From an uncultured Prevotellaceae bacterium (lineage in GTDB: Bacteria; Bacteroidota; Bacteroidia; Bacteroidales; Bacteroidaceae), in assembly GCA_902774925.1 (NCBI GenBank), contig CACYKE010000012.1, forward strand, positions 1 to 50,047: a stretch of DNA of 50,047 nucleotides, read 5' to 3'. Positions 7,607 through 16,432 of the stretch are shown here, piece after piece. The position numbers were made by a program, and so were the translations under genes. The notes beneath the pieces are model-generated. The model did no database searches. It had not been told where the DNA came from and was given only the letters and a program-made list of their open reading frames with translations. Within the stretch, counting starts at the first letter, position 1; the number at the start of each line of letters is the position of its first letter.

Positions 7607-9443
7607 ACGATATATGTCTGTGTTGGAATTCGGTAGCTCGCTTCTGAGAGGCTTCCGATAGTTTTCCGTGAATATACTGTTCCATGATGAGTCCGCCGAG
7701 AGGCACACCATACGTGGCACCCCAACCACCGTTCTCGACGTAAACGGCAACGGCAATCTTCGGATTCTCCATCGGGGCGAAACCCATGAACACCGAATGG
7801 TCGTGACCGCGGTTCTGTGCGGTACCGGTCTTGCCACACGCCTGGAAATCGTAACGGGACAGTTCGTGACACGTTCCGCCCGTAGCCGAAGCTCTCATAC
7901 CTTGCACCACATAGTCGTAAGACTCACGAGTGGCCTTAGTGCGGCGGTGCTGAGTGTAAAGGGTGTCGAGTTTCTCACCTTGCACGTGTTTGACGACGTG
8001 GGGGGTGATGAACCATCCGCGATTAGCGATCGTAGCACCCAGATTAGCAATCTGCAAGGGAGTGGCAGTGACCTCACCCTGTCCGATGGCAATGGAAATG
8101 ACGGTCAGTCCGTTCCACGACTTCTTGTAACGGTTGTCGTAATAGTCGCCATTAGGAATCATGCCGCGCTTCTCGCCCGGCAGGTCGATGCCCAGCGGAT
8201 AGCCAAAGCCCATCGATACCATATAGTCGCGCCACACGTTCATGGCATCATGGACGTTGCCGTACTTGCTGATGTTCTGGTTTATCATGTAGTAGAGTCC
8301 CCAGCAGAAATAACCGTTGCACGACGTTGACAACGCAGGCACCAGGGGCAAGGGAGAGCCATGACCGTGACAGCCCACGTGCAGGCCTTTGAAATTGAAG
8401 CCGTGACCGCAAGGATAGGCGGTATGTGTAGGATGCAGAATGCCTTCAGACATGAAAGTCAGTCCCTGAGTGGTCTTAAACGTTGAACCCGGAGGATACA
8501 TACCCATGATACTACGATTCAAGAGGGGTTTCCATACGTTGCGCTGCAATTCCTGATGACTCTTCGAACGCTGGCGTCCCACCATCATTCGCGGGTCATA
8601 CGACGGCGAAGACACCATGCAGAGCACTTCACCCGTCGAGGGTTCTATGGCAACGATAGAGCCGATTTTTCCTTCCATCAGTCGCTCGCCTAATGCTTGG
8701 AGATCGGCGTCAAGACTTAGTGTCAGGTTCTTTCCTGCCACAGGACGGCGGTCGAACTTTCCGTTCTGGTAGCGTCCTTGTATGCGACCATGTGCATCGC
8801 GCAACAGAATCTGAATACCCTTTTCCCCTCGCAGCTGTTTCTCGTAACTGCGCTCGATACCGAGTTTACCAATGTAGTCGCCAGCCTGATAGTAGTCGTC
8901 CTCCTCGATATCGGCGGGAGAAACTTCTGCCACGTCACCAAGAACGTGAGCGGCAAAGGGGTACTGATATTGTCGGATGGTACGGCGCTGGACGTAGAAA
9001 CCGGGGAAGCGGAACATCTTCTCCTGGAAGACGGAGAAGTCCTTGTCCGACAATTGACTCATGAATATCTGCTGTGTAAAGCGCGAATAGCCGGGGTTCT
9101 TGTTGCGGTCCTTGATGGTTTCCATCCTGCGGTCGAACTCATCGCGAGTGATGTTCAGTGCCTCGCAGAAGTCGAGCGTGTCGAGGTGGTCTTTGGCTTC
9201 ATTCATCACCACCATGATGTCGTAAGCAGGCTGATTGTACACCAGCAACTTGCCGTTACGGTCGGTGATGACACCTCGCGAGGGGTATTCTATCTTTTTC
9301 AGAAATGCGTTCGAGTCGGCACTCTTCTTGTAGTCGTCGCTGGATATCTGCAACTGAAACAAACGGATGATGTATACCACCACGATGAGTATGGCCACTC
9401 CGCCAATGACATAGTGCCTGTATTCCGCCCCGTAATCCTTCAT
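7587..9443 (-). CDS. mrdA: Penicillin-binding protein 2 (elongation transpeptidase)
   Basis: A 618-residue class B PBP anchored by one N-terminal membrane helix (about residues 11-30). It cross-links peptidoglycan in the periplasm as RodA's partner. The pedestal domain starts near YPSRGVITDRNGKLL. Transpeptidase motifs are S320-T-F-K323 in PPGSTFKT, S374-C-N376 and K538-T-G540 in CGKTGTAQNR. The stop overlaps the rodA start by 20 bases, and the start abuts the mreD stop with no gap, implying coupled translation. Full length with no missing motif. Confidence 0.96.
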   Translation of the reverse strand: MKDYGAEYRHYVIGGVAILIVVVYIIRLFQLQISSDDYKKSADSNAFLKKIEYPSRGVITDRNGKLLVYNQPAYDIMVVMNEAKDHLDTLDFCEALNITRDEFDRRMETIKDRNKNPGYSRFTQQIFMSQLSDKDFSVFQEKMFRFPGFYVQRRTIRQYQYPFAAHVLGDVAEVSPADIEEDDYYQAGDYIGKLGIERSYEKQLRGEKGIQILLRDAHGRIQGRYQNGKFDRRPVAGKNLTLSLDADLQALGERLMEGKIGSIVAIEPSTGEVLCMVSSPSYDPRMMVGRQRSKSHQELQRNVWKPLLNRSIMGMYPPGSTFKTTQGLTFMSEGILHPTHTAYPCGHGFNFKGLHVGCHGHGSPLPLVPALSTSCNGYFCWGLYYMINQNISKYGNVHDAMNVWRDYMVSMGFGYPLGIDLPGEKRGMIPNGDYYDNRYKKSWNGLTVISIAIGQGEVTATPLQIANLGATIANRGWFITPHVVKHVQGEKLDTLYTQHRRTKATRESYDYVVQGMRASATGGTCHELSRYDFQACGKTGTAQNRGHDHSVFMGFAPMENPKIAVAVYVENGGWGATYGVPLGGLIMEQYIHGKLSEASQKRATEFQHRHISYGTTSR

Positions 9444-9947
9444 TTACTGCTTGTTTTTGAAGATTTCAAAGGTGTAGATGAGCAGCACCGTTATTAACGT
9501 ACTGCCAACGATGCACATAGCCCATTGCAGCCAGTTGAAGAAGTTGAAGAACTCGAGCGAATAGAACAATATACAATAGAGCAATACCAGCGTTATCATG
9601 TAAATAGAATACTTGCTGGGGCCGAGTGTAGTTAATGACGGTTTCAGATTGTCAGCCGAATCGCGCGGGAGGAACAATTGGACGAAATATGGCTGTATGG
9701 TGGCAATGAATGTCAGTGACGCTGCCGCCACACCTGGTGTGTTTGCGAAGATGTCGATAAACAATCCGAGAAAGAAACTCCACAGCAGAATGGCCCATTT
9801 GGGTTGGTTCTGCTCGAAGCCAAGCACAAAATAGATGTAGAGCAGCGGTGTGGCATAGTGGAACAGGTGGATACGTCCCAACACAATAGCCTGTGCCAGT
9901 ACGAAAAGGACAAATAGCAATCCACGTTTCAATAAATCTGCCGTCAT
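9444..9947 (-). CDS. mreD: Rod-shape-determining protein MreD
   Basis: A 167-residue hydrophobic protein with about five membrane helices, located between mreC and mrdA. Sequence conservation in MreD is weak, but the size, the topology (HLFHYATPLLYIYFVLGF and SFFLGLFIDIFANTPGVAAAS segments) and the position in the order mreB-mreC-mreD-mrdA-rodA make the call secure. It acts in the inner membrane as part of the elongasome linking MreB filaments to wall synthesis. The 24-base spacer before its start is built of heptamer-like units. Confidence 0.9.
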   Translation of the reverse strand: MTADLLKRGLLFVLFVLAQAIVLGRIHLFHYATPLLYIYFVLGFEQNQPKWAILLWSFFLGLFIDIFANTPGVAAASLTFIATIQPYFVQLFLPRDSADNLKPSLTTLGPSKYSIYMITLVLLYCILFYSLEFFNFFNWLQWAMCIVGSTLITVLLIYTFEIFKNKQ

Positions 9948-9971
9948 AAACTTTACCTCTTACATCTTATA

Positions 9972-10841
9972 TCACTCCGACACGTTTAGCTTCAGCGAGT
10001 CTCTTGCGGCTTGCATCAGTCGCATCCGCTCAGCAATCGTCTTATCGCTGATGACCACTACATCACGCAAATTGCCGAAATCCGTCGACAAGCGCACCTG
10101 CAGACGATACGACAGTCCGTCGCGCGAGTTATACACTTGCTTGATTTGACCTACGAGTATGCCTGGTGGGAAAATGGTCGAGAAACCGTTCGTCTCCACC
10201 CAATCGCCCTTGTTGAAGCGTGCGTGACGGGGAATATCCTCCACATAAGCAATTCCTGCATCCCTACCGTCCCATCGCAACACACCGAAATAGCCTCTGT
10301 CGCGGATGGCACAGCTGATGCGAGACGATTTCATGTTCAGCACGGGAATAACGATGCTGTAATGTGCATTGGTTAAGTAAACCACACCGACGACACCCTT
10401 TCCGCAGGCTACACCCATGCCGACCTCGACACCATCCTTCTCACCTTTATCGATGGTTATCAAGTTGTTTGCCAGATGCAGTTCGTTGGTTACCACCTTG
10501 GCAGGTATCAGTTTGTATTGCTGCAGTTTCTCCAGTTCCTGTTGCTCTTTGACGTCCGTCTCAGTGGTCGCCTCCGCATAGAGACGTCGCAACTGAGTGA
10601 CTTGACGCTCCAGATAGAAATTGCGAAGCGTCAAGTCCTCATTAACTTTAGTCATCGAGAAGAACGATTCCATCCACGATGTCCATTCGTATACCTTGCC
10701 CGTAACCCAATTGGCAGACGTAAACCATACGCTGTTTTGATAGTTGTTATACTGAAACAGCAGTACGGCACACAACGCCTCGAGCAATACGAACAGAAAC
10801 CAGTGGAAATGGTTTCTCAGAAACTCCAGCAGGTTTCTCAT
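9972..10841 (-). CDS. mreC: Rod-shape-determining protein MreC
   Basis: A 289-residue bitopic protein: an N-terminal membrane helix (about residues 14-30, WFLFVLLEALCAVLLFQYN), a periplasmic coiled coil (about 65-110, rich in leucine and glutamate) and the beta-barrel MreC domain, including the conserved IDKGEKDGVEVGMGVACGKGVVGVV region and VETNGFSTIFPPGILVGQI. It scaffolds PBP2 and RodA in the periplasm. It is separated from mreB by 33 bases that form a hairpin. Confidence 0.94.
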   Translation of the reverse strand: MRNLLEFLRNHFHWFLFVLLEALCAVLLFQYNNYQNSVWFTSANWVTGKVYEWTSWMESFFSMTKVNEDLTLRNFYLERQVTQLRRLYAEATTETDVKEQQELEKLQQYKLIPAKVVTNELHLANNLITIDKGEKDGVEVGMGVACGKGVVGVVYLTNAHYSIVIPVLNMKSSRISCAIRDRGYFGVLRWDGRDAGIAYVEDIPRHARFNKGDWVETNGFSTIFPPGILVGQIKQVYNSRDGLSYRLQVRLSTDFGNLRDVVVISDKTIAERMRLMQAARDSLKLNVSE

Positions 10842-10874
10842 TTACGGTCAAAGAACTTTAACCATTAACCGTAA
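10842..10874. promoter_or_regulatory. Hairpin exactly filling the mreB-mreC spacer
   Basis: TTACGGT at 10842-10848 and ACCGTAA at 10868-10874 are exact reverse complements. They begin right after the mreC start codon and end right before the mreB stop codon. With no U-run in the transcript it is more likely an intercistronic stability or translation element than a terminator. MreB is needed in large excess over MreC, which would suit such an element, but this is inference. Confidence 0.5.
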
Positions 10875-11897
10875 TTATCTCATCAAGAACGAGAAGCGGT
10901 CAACATTCTTCAGTGCAATGCCGGCACCCTTTGCCACTGAGTGCAATGGGTCTTCAGCAATGTGGAACGGAATATTGATCTTGTTCTCCAAACGACGGTC
11001 CAGACCGCGCAGCAGTGCACCACCACCTGCCAACCAGATACCATTCTTCACAATATCTGCATACAATTCGGGAGGTGTATTCTCCAAAGCGGAGAGTACG
11101 GCATTCTCTATCTTAGCAACGGTTTTGTCCAGACAGTGGGCAATTTCCTGATAGCATACGGGAACCTCCATAGGCAGGGCCGTGATACGGTTTGGACCAT
11201 GAACAACGTAGTCCTCGGGAGCCTCATCGCCCAAGTCGGTCAATGCCGAACCTACGGCAATCTTGATACGCTCTGCCATACGCTCCGATACCTTCACGTT
11301 GTGCTGACGTGACATATATTCCTGAATATCAGCGGTCAAATCGTCACCAGCGGTACGAATAGAGTTGTTCGACACGATGCCACCCAGTGAAATAACGGCA
11401 ATCTCAGTAGAACCGCCACCGATATCAACAATCATGTTACCCTCGGGGGCCTCAACATCAATACCAATACCGATAGCAGCAGCCATCGGCTCAAAAATCA
11501 GATATACGTCACGACCATCGGCATGTTCTGCAGAATCGCGTACGGCACGTAATTCCACCTCAGTAGAACCTGAGGGTACACCAATCACCATACGCAGTGA
11601 AGGTGAAAACAGGCGGTGACCCGTGTGTACCATCTTAATCAGTCCACGCATCATCTGCTCACAGGCAGAGAAATCGGCAATCACACCGTCTCTCAACGGA
11701 CGCACGGTACGTATATTGTCATGTGTCTTCTCATACATCATCTTGGCCTTCTCACCCACGGCAATCATCTTGTCGGTGTGGCGGTCCAGCGCAACTACTG
11801 ACGGCTCGTCAACCACAATCTTATCATCACTGATAATGATGGTGTTAGCCGTTCCCAAGTCCATTGCTATCTCCTGAACAAAACTAAAAAATCCCAT
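10875..11897 (-). CDS. mreB: Actin-like rod-shape protein MreB
   Basis: A 340-residue bacterial actin that polymerises on the inner face of the membrane and guides elongation. Phosphate-1 motif MDLGTANTII is near residues 12-21, MVIGVPSGSTEVELRAV follows, the phosphate-2 motif is MIVDIGGGSTEIAVIS, and the adenosine motif is IWLAGGGALLRGLDRRLE. Normal length for the family. It is the second gene of the operon, 41 bases after the truncated purH, with a pyrimidine-rich repetitive spacer between. Confidence 0.97.
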   Translation of the reverse strand: MGFFSFVQEIAMDLGTANTIIISDDKIVVDEPSVVALDRHTDKMIAVGEKAKMMYEKTHDNIRTVRPLRDGVIADFSACEQMMRGLIKMVHTGHRLFSPSLRMVIGVPSGSTEVELRAVRDSAEHADGRDVYLIFEPMAAAIGIGIDVEAPEGNMIVDIGGGSTEIAVISLGGIVSNNSIRTAGDDLTADIQEYMSRQHNVKVSERMAERIKIAVGSALTDLGDEAPEDYVVHGPNRITALPMEVPVCYQEIAHCLDKTVAKIENAVLSALENTPPELYADIVKNGIWLAGGGALLRGLDRRLENKINIPFHIAEDPLHSVAKGAGIALKNVDRFSFLMR

Positions 11898-11938
11898 AAA
11901 TTCTTTACTTCTTTAACTTCTCTTACTACTTTTCTTCT

Positions 11939-12532
11939 TTATTTCTCGAACCAAGCGTGAATGGCTGTGTCGTAGTGCGAGCTAACGCCAAAGGCACGTG
12001 TGGCAAGCATACGACGCTGAGCTTTCGTGGTCTCGGCACCCTGCTTATTGAGGATATCTAACAATACAGAGTACTCAGCCTTAGACGGAACTATCACCAC
12101 GTCATTGAAATTTTTTGCTGCTGCACGAATCAGCGAGATGCCGCCAATGTCAATCTTCTCGATGATATCCTCTTCGCTGGCACCGCTTGCAACGGTCTGT
12201 TCGAAGGGATACAGGTCGACCACAACGAGGTCAATCTCAGGAATCTCATACTGAGCCATCTGCTGACGGTCACTCTCCAACTCACGTCTGCCCAGAATAC
12301 CTCCGAACACCTTCGGATGCAATGTCTTCACACGGCCACCGAGGATAGAGGGATACGTCGTCACGTTCTCCACCTTCTCACACTGGTAGCCCAGCGATTC
12401 AATAAACGTCTGAGTGCCGCCTGTCGACAGGAACTTCACGCCCTCGTCGTTCAGTTTCTTCAGCAACTCTTCAAGCCCATCCTTATGAAACACCGAGATG
12501 AGCGCAGTCTTAATTTTCTTGTTGTCTGCCAT
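11939..12532 (-). CDS. purH: Stand-alone IMP cyclohydrolase domain of PurH
   Basis: A 197-residue protein matching only the N-terminal cyclohydrolase (MGS-like) domain of bifunctional PurH, which closes FAICAR to IMP at the end of purine synthesis. Visible are KFLSTGGTQTFIE, the GGRVKTLHPKVFGGIL active-site loop, VVDLYPFEQTV and IDIGGISLIRAAAKN. The usual C-terminal AICAR transformylase domain (about 300 residues) is absent. The reading ends cleanly at HAWFEK, and mreB begins only 41 bases later, with no leftover transformylase sequence. The cell would need a separate formyltransferase elsewhere. The ATG at 12532 follows a good promoter. In the Bacteroides genomes I recall, the gene at this position is full length. 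Confidence 0.88.
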   Translation of the reverse strand: MADNKKIKTALISVFHKDGLEELLKKLNDEGVKFLSTGGTQTFIESLGYQCEKVENVTTYPSILGGRVKTLHPKVFGGILGRRELESDRQQMAQYEIPEIDLVVVDLYPFEQTVASGASEEDIIEKIDIGGISLIRAAAKNFNDVVIVPSKAEYSVLLDILNKQGAETTKAQRRMLATRAFGVSSHYDTAIHAWFEK

Positions 12533-12576
12533 AAAAAATAATATAACGCGTTATGAATTATTATCCTTTGAGCCTG

Positions 12577-12609
12577 CAAAATTACAAAAAAGTTTGCACT
12601 CTTAGCAAA
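12577..12609 (-). promoter_or_regulatory. Promoter of the purH-mreBCD-mrdA-rodA operon
   Basis: On the minus strand TTTG (12606-12609) and TAATTTTG (12577-12584) are 21 bases apart. The leader that follows holds a perfect 12-base palindrome, ATAACGCGTTAT at 12543-12554, between promoter and start codon, which could be a protein-binding site or a small hairpin. Confidence 0.75.
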
Positions 12610-12680
12610 GAATTTACGAAAAAAAACGGTTTAAAATAAAAAATATAATGTATGTCAAGCGAGAATTCGTTTTTTCTTTG

Positions 12681-12688
12681 TACCTTTG
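12681..12688 (+). promoter_or_regulatory. -7 element for the outer-membrane porin gene
   Basis: TACCTTTG, 34 bases upstream of the ATG at 12722. The matching -33 box is weak. Confidence 0.55.
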
Positions 12689-12721
12689 CCGACGAAATGT
12701 CAACCAATTACTTTTTTTTGC

Positions 12722-14125
12722 ATGAAAAGAATTATTGTTTCCGCTGCTATTGCAGCCCTCGTAACAGTCAACGCCTTCGCTGGCGGACTGATGACCAACA
12801 CCAACTATCACATTGCCTTCGACCGCATGATGGCCCGAGGCGCAACGACAGACATCGACGCCGTTTTCAGCAATCCCGCAGGTCTTGCCTGGGGACACGA
12901 AGGATGGCAACTGTCACTCAACTTCCAGAAGCCTTGGCAGTATCGTGATATCAAACTCACCACGCAAGCTGGCAGTCACACCTATGAAGGTAAAGCCTCT
13001 GCACCCATCGTGCCCGCATTCTTTGCCTCCTACAAAAAGGATCGCTGGGCGGTGTCCGGCATGCTTGGCATCGTAGGCAGTGGCGGCTTCGTCGAATACA
13101 AGGAGGGTGTCCCCATGTTCAATGCATTACTGGGGGGCGTCATTACTTCGCTCACACAAGGTCTGTCCGAAGTGACTGGTGGCGCTACGCCCGTCGTCAC
13201 TCCCAACCAATTCGATTCTGAGATGAAAGGCAAACAGTACATTTATGGCGGACAGGTCAATTTCACTTATAAGGTGCTCGACTGCCTCTCTGCAGCCGTA
13301 GGCTTCCGCGCCAACTACTACGACGGTTACTATCGCGGTCACGTCAACGCAAACCATTCCTCTATCGGAAACCTTGCCAGTCTGTCGCTCGACGTCGACC
13401 AGAAGGGTTGGGGCTTTACGCCCATCGTCAGCCTGGCCTTCCGTCAGGGTCCTTTCTCGCTGACCGCACGTTATGAGTTCCGCACGAAAATCGAGACTAA
13501 GAACGAGACAAACAGTCTGAACGCTGACCTGAACACAACTAAGTTAGTTACGGAACCGCTAACACAATTAGTGGTAGCTGGTGCCATTACGGCAGCACAA
13601 GCTCAGGCCATCGGACAAGGCATTCAGGAGAAGATGAGCGGTGGTCTCAGTGCTTATACTGCTCCATACGAGGACGGTGCCAAGACGCGCTACGACATGC
13701 CCGCATTGCTCTCTGTTGCAGCAGGTTATGAGTTCACACCGAATCTCCGTGCTACGCTAGAGTATCATTTCTTCGACGACAAGAATGCCAAGATGGCTAA
13801 CGACCGTCAGAAGGAGCTCACTCACGGCACTCATGAGATTCTTGCTGGTGTTGAATGGGATATCAACGACAAGTTCACTGTCAGTTGTGGCGGTCAGCGC
13901 ACCGACTACGGACTTTCCGACGGCTACCAGCAGAACATTTCGTTTGCCTGCGACAGCTATAGTATAGGTCTCGGCGGTGCTTGGAACATCAACAAGCAGG
14001 TACGTCTCAATGCCGGTTACTTCTGCTCGCTCTACAGCGACTACGACAAACAAACCACCTACGGTCTCGAAACCTATTCACGCACCAACCACGTTATTGG
14101 CGTCGGCGTTGACTACAAATTCTAA
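12722..14125 (+). CDS. OmpP1/FadL/TodX-family outer-membrane transporter
   Basis: A 467-residue outer-membrane beta-barrel of the long-chain fatty acid/hydrophobic compound transporter family. It begins with signal peptide MKRIIVSAAIAALVTVNAFA. The mature start, GGLMTNTNYHIAFDRM followed by DAVFSNPAGLAW, is the typical N-terminal plug signature (an asparagine-proline-alanine-glycine turn). The rest alternates short beta strands with polar loops and closes with TNHVIGVGVDYKF, ending in the phenylalanine expected for barrel insertion. I chose the ATG at 12722 over the in-frame 12686 because the signal peptide starts there. It stands alone, divergent from purH and convergent with the xylanase gene. 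Confidence 0.88.
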   Translation: MKRIIVSAAIAALVTVNAFAGGLMTNTNYHIAFDRMMARGATTDIDAVFSNPAGLAWGHEGWQLSLNFQKPWQYRDIKLTTQAGSHTYEGKASAPIVPAFFASYKKDRWAVSGMLGIVGSGGFVEYKEGVPMFNALLGGVITSLTQGLSEVTGGATPVVTPNQFDSEMKGKQYIYGGQVNFTYKVLDCLSAAVGFRANYYDGYYRGHVNANHSSIGNLASLSLDVDQKGWGFTPIVSLAFRQGPFSLTARYEFRTKIETKNETNSLNADLNTTKLVTEPLTQLVVAGAITAAQAQAIGQGIQEKMSGGLSAYTAPYEDGAKTRYDMPALLSVAAGYEFTPNLRATLEYHFFDDKNAKMANDRQKELTHGTHEILAGVEWDINDKFTVSCGGQRTDYGLSDGYQQNISFACDSYSIGLGGAWNINKQVRLNAGYFCSLYSDYDKQTTYGLETYSRTNHVIGVGVDYKF

Positions 14126-14151
14126 CATAACCAAATATCAAAATAAAAAGA

Positions 14152-14188
14152 GTGGGCAAAACCCAATTGGTCTGCCCACCTTTTTTTT
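14152..14188. terminator. Bidirectional intrinsic terminator
   Basis: GTGGGCA (14152-14158) pairs with TGCCCAC (14173-14179) and is followed on the plus strand by C and eight T's. On the minus strand the stem is followed by CTTTTTATTTT. It separates the convergent porin and xylanase operons. Confidence 0.9.
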
Positions 14189-14205
14189 ATTATTTCCGAT
14201 ACCGT

Positions 14206-16401
14206 TTACTTGAATAAGCTCTGAGCCATCTGGTAGAGGCAACGGCGCCAAGTGAGGAACTCGTGGGCGGTACCCTCGGAGATAAGGCCCTCTGCATTGT
14301 AGCCTGCAGCCTTGAGGTCAGCAACGCTCTTGTTGATACCAGCAGGATTCTCCTTGTCGCCACAACCCTCAAAGATATACTTCACGACCTTCGGATTCTT
14401 AATCTCATCGGGAGCATACTGACCACCAGAGAGCAGTCCCCAATAGCCGAAGACCTCAGGACGGCGCAGGGTGATGAGCTTCGTCTCCATACCACCCATT
14501 GAAAGACCTGCCAGAGCACGGTTCCACTTGCCTTCCTTTGTCAAGAATTGCTTTTCGATGACAGGGATGAGTTCGTCAATAAGTAGCGTCTCGAACTCCT
14601 TAGCGGTGAACTGACCAATGGTACCAAACTTGATGTCGTTAGTCAGACCGTAAGCCATAACGACGATGAAAGGTTTAATCTTGCCGTCAGCAATCAGGTT
14701 ATCCATGATGATGCCGGCCTTACCCTGTACGGGCCAGCTGGTCTCATTCTCACCCCAACCATGCTGGAGGTACAGAACGGGATAGCGTTCCTGCTTTCCT
14801 TTCACGAGTTTGCCGTAGCCATACGGCAGATAGACGTTAGCAGTCTGCATCTTACCAGTACTCTCAGACCAGAAGTTCACCTGCTGGATGTTGCCATGAG
14901 GAATGTCCTTGCGCCAGGCGTAGAAGTCCTGATCTGGAGCGGGAATCTCAATACCGCTCTCCCAACGGCACGAACCGAAGTAGTTATGTGTGCCAGGATC
15001 GTTGAACGTGCCGCCATCGATAGTCAGGTGATAGTAGTGGAAACCAGGATCCATCGGACCTTCGGTAGTTCCTACCCACACACCGTCCTTGTCCTTGCGC
15101 AGCACCGTACCGCCACGACCGCCGAGACCGAGGCTGACAATGACCGACTTAGCATCAGGAGCCTCAACACGGAAACGGGCATAACCCTCGCTATTAACCT
15201 TCGGCCATTCCTGTCCGGGCTGGTTCATGGGGTTGGGTACGAAGTCCTCCTTAGGAACAGCATTGTCAAGAGCTGGATTAAAGTTCTTGATGGCATAGTA
15301 AGCCTGCTTGGGCTTGTAGTTCTCGTCAAAAGGCAGCGGATGGTTGTTCACGCCGAGCCACGAGTCGCGGTCGCCAAGGTTCCAGAAGGTCACACAATCG
15401 ATGACATCCTTATGCTTGCGGAAGATCTTGAAGATGCGAGCATATTGGTCGGTGAGCAGCGTGTTCATATAACCAGCCACGGGTTTGTTCTCACCACGTG
15501 AGAAGCGCAACTGACCACCCATCTCAGTGTTCATGCGGATGTCGAGCTCGGTGACGTGAATGTGCTTCACCAACTCCTTATACTTCGTGATGGCAGCGTC
15601 GATATCCTCCTCAGAGGGGCCGTAGACATTGTAGTGACCCTGCATACCAATTCCGTCGATGGGTACACCGGCATCCTTCATCTTTTTCACCATATTATAT
15701 ATACGGTCGCGCTTGCCGGGGTCGCACTCGTTGTAGTCGTTATAGAACAACAGGGCGTTGGGATCAGCCTCACGGGCAAACTCGAAAGCCTTGGCAATGA
15801 ATTCGTCGCCACAGAGCTGGTAGTGACGGCTATCACGATAGGGACTGGGGGCCTGACCACGGCGTCCGAAGCCGCCAAAGCCACCAAAACCTCCACCGTC
15901 GGAGATGGCTTCGTTCACAACGTCCCAGCAATAGACGACATCCTTGTAACGATTGACAACGGTGTGGATGTGGTCGCGCAGACGCTCATAGAACACCTCT
16001 TTCTTGACGGGCTTACCCTTCTTGTCGGTAAACATCCAGTCGGCAAACTGTGAGTGCCAGCAAAGGCAGTGACCGCGCAGTTTGATGCCGTTCTGACGGC
16101 AGAAATTGGCAATCTTGTCGGCTTTCTCCCAGTTCCACTCACCCTCCTTGGGATGTAGTTCACCAGGCTTCATGTCGTTCTCAGCAGTGATGCTGTTGAA
16201 CTCAGCCTTTACCAGATTAATCTGGTCGTCATTGCTCACATTACGCTGGTTGAGGGCTACACCAATCATGAAATAGTCCTTGTAAGCGTCTTTCAGTTTC
16301 ACTGTTGGATTAGGGTCTTGGGGTGCTCCCCATTGTGCCCAAAGGCTCGTGGTAGTCATAGCTAACACGAGGGCAAGGGCAGTTTTAAATGTTTGTCTCA
16401 T
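14206..16401 (-). CDS. xyn10D-fae1A: Bifunctional GH10 endo-xylanase and CE1 feruloyl esterase
   Basis: A 731-residue secreted enzyme that cuts the xylan backbone and removes ferulate or similar esters. Signal peptide about residues 1-22. The GH10 barrel covers about 30-375, with acid/base E164 in WDVVNEA and nucleophile E285 in HVTELDI. An Ig-like esterase N-terminal domain spans about 395-490, and a CE1 alpha/beta hydrolase about 500-731 with nucleophile S634 in AGLSMGG, DxH-type end T-A-H713-E-F and LQHGWGENETSW near the oxyanion hole. A glycine-rich insert GGGFGGFGGFG (169-180) lies just after the acid/base glutamate. The architecture and its neighbour match the Prevotella ruminicola enzyme Xyn10D-Fae1A as I remember it. 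Last gene of hemicellulose operon 1. Confidence 0.93.
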   Translation of the reverse strand: MRQTFKTALALVLAMTTTSLWAQWGAPQDPNPTVKLKDAYKDYFMIGVALNQRNVSNDDQINLVKAEFNSITAENDMKPGELHPKEGEWNWEKADKIANFCRQNGIKLRGHCLCWHSQFADWMFTDKKGKPVKKEVFYERLRDHIHTVVNRYKDVVYCWDVVNEAISDGGGFGGFGGFGRRGQAPSPYRDSRHYQLCGDEFIAKAFEFAREADPNALLFYNDYNECDPGKRDRIYNMVKKMKDAGVPIDGIGMQGHYNVYGPSEEDIDAAITKYKELVKHIHVTELDIRMNTEMGGQLRFSRGENKPVAGYMNTLLTDQYARIFKIFRKHKDVIDCVTFWNLGDRDSWLGVNNHPLPFDENYKPKQAYYAIKNFNPALDNAVPKEDFVPNPMNQPGQEWPKVNSEGYARFRVEAPDAKSVIVSLGLGGRGGTVLRKDKDGVWVGTTEGPMDPGFHYYHLTIDGGTFNDPGTHNYFGSCRWESGIEIPAPDQDFYAWRKDIPHGNIQQVNFWSESTGKMQTANVYLPYGYGKLVKGKQERYPVLYLQHGWGENETSWPVQGKAGIIMDNLIADGKIKPFIVVMAYGLTNDIKFGTIGQFTAKEFETLLIDELIPVIEKQFLTKEGKWNRALAGLSMGGMETKLITLRRPEVFGYWGLLSGGQYAPDEIKNPKVVKYIFEGCGDKENPAGINKSVADLKAAGYNAEGLISEGTAHEFLTWRRCLYQMAQSLFK

Positions 16402-16432
16402 TGTGTTGATTTTTAGGAATTATAAATAATAA

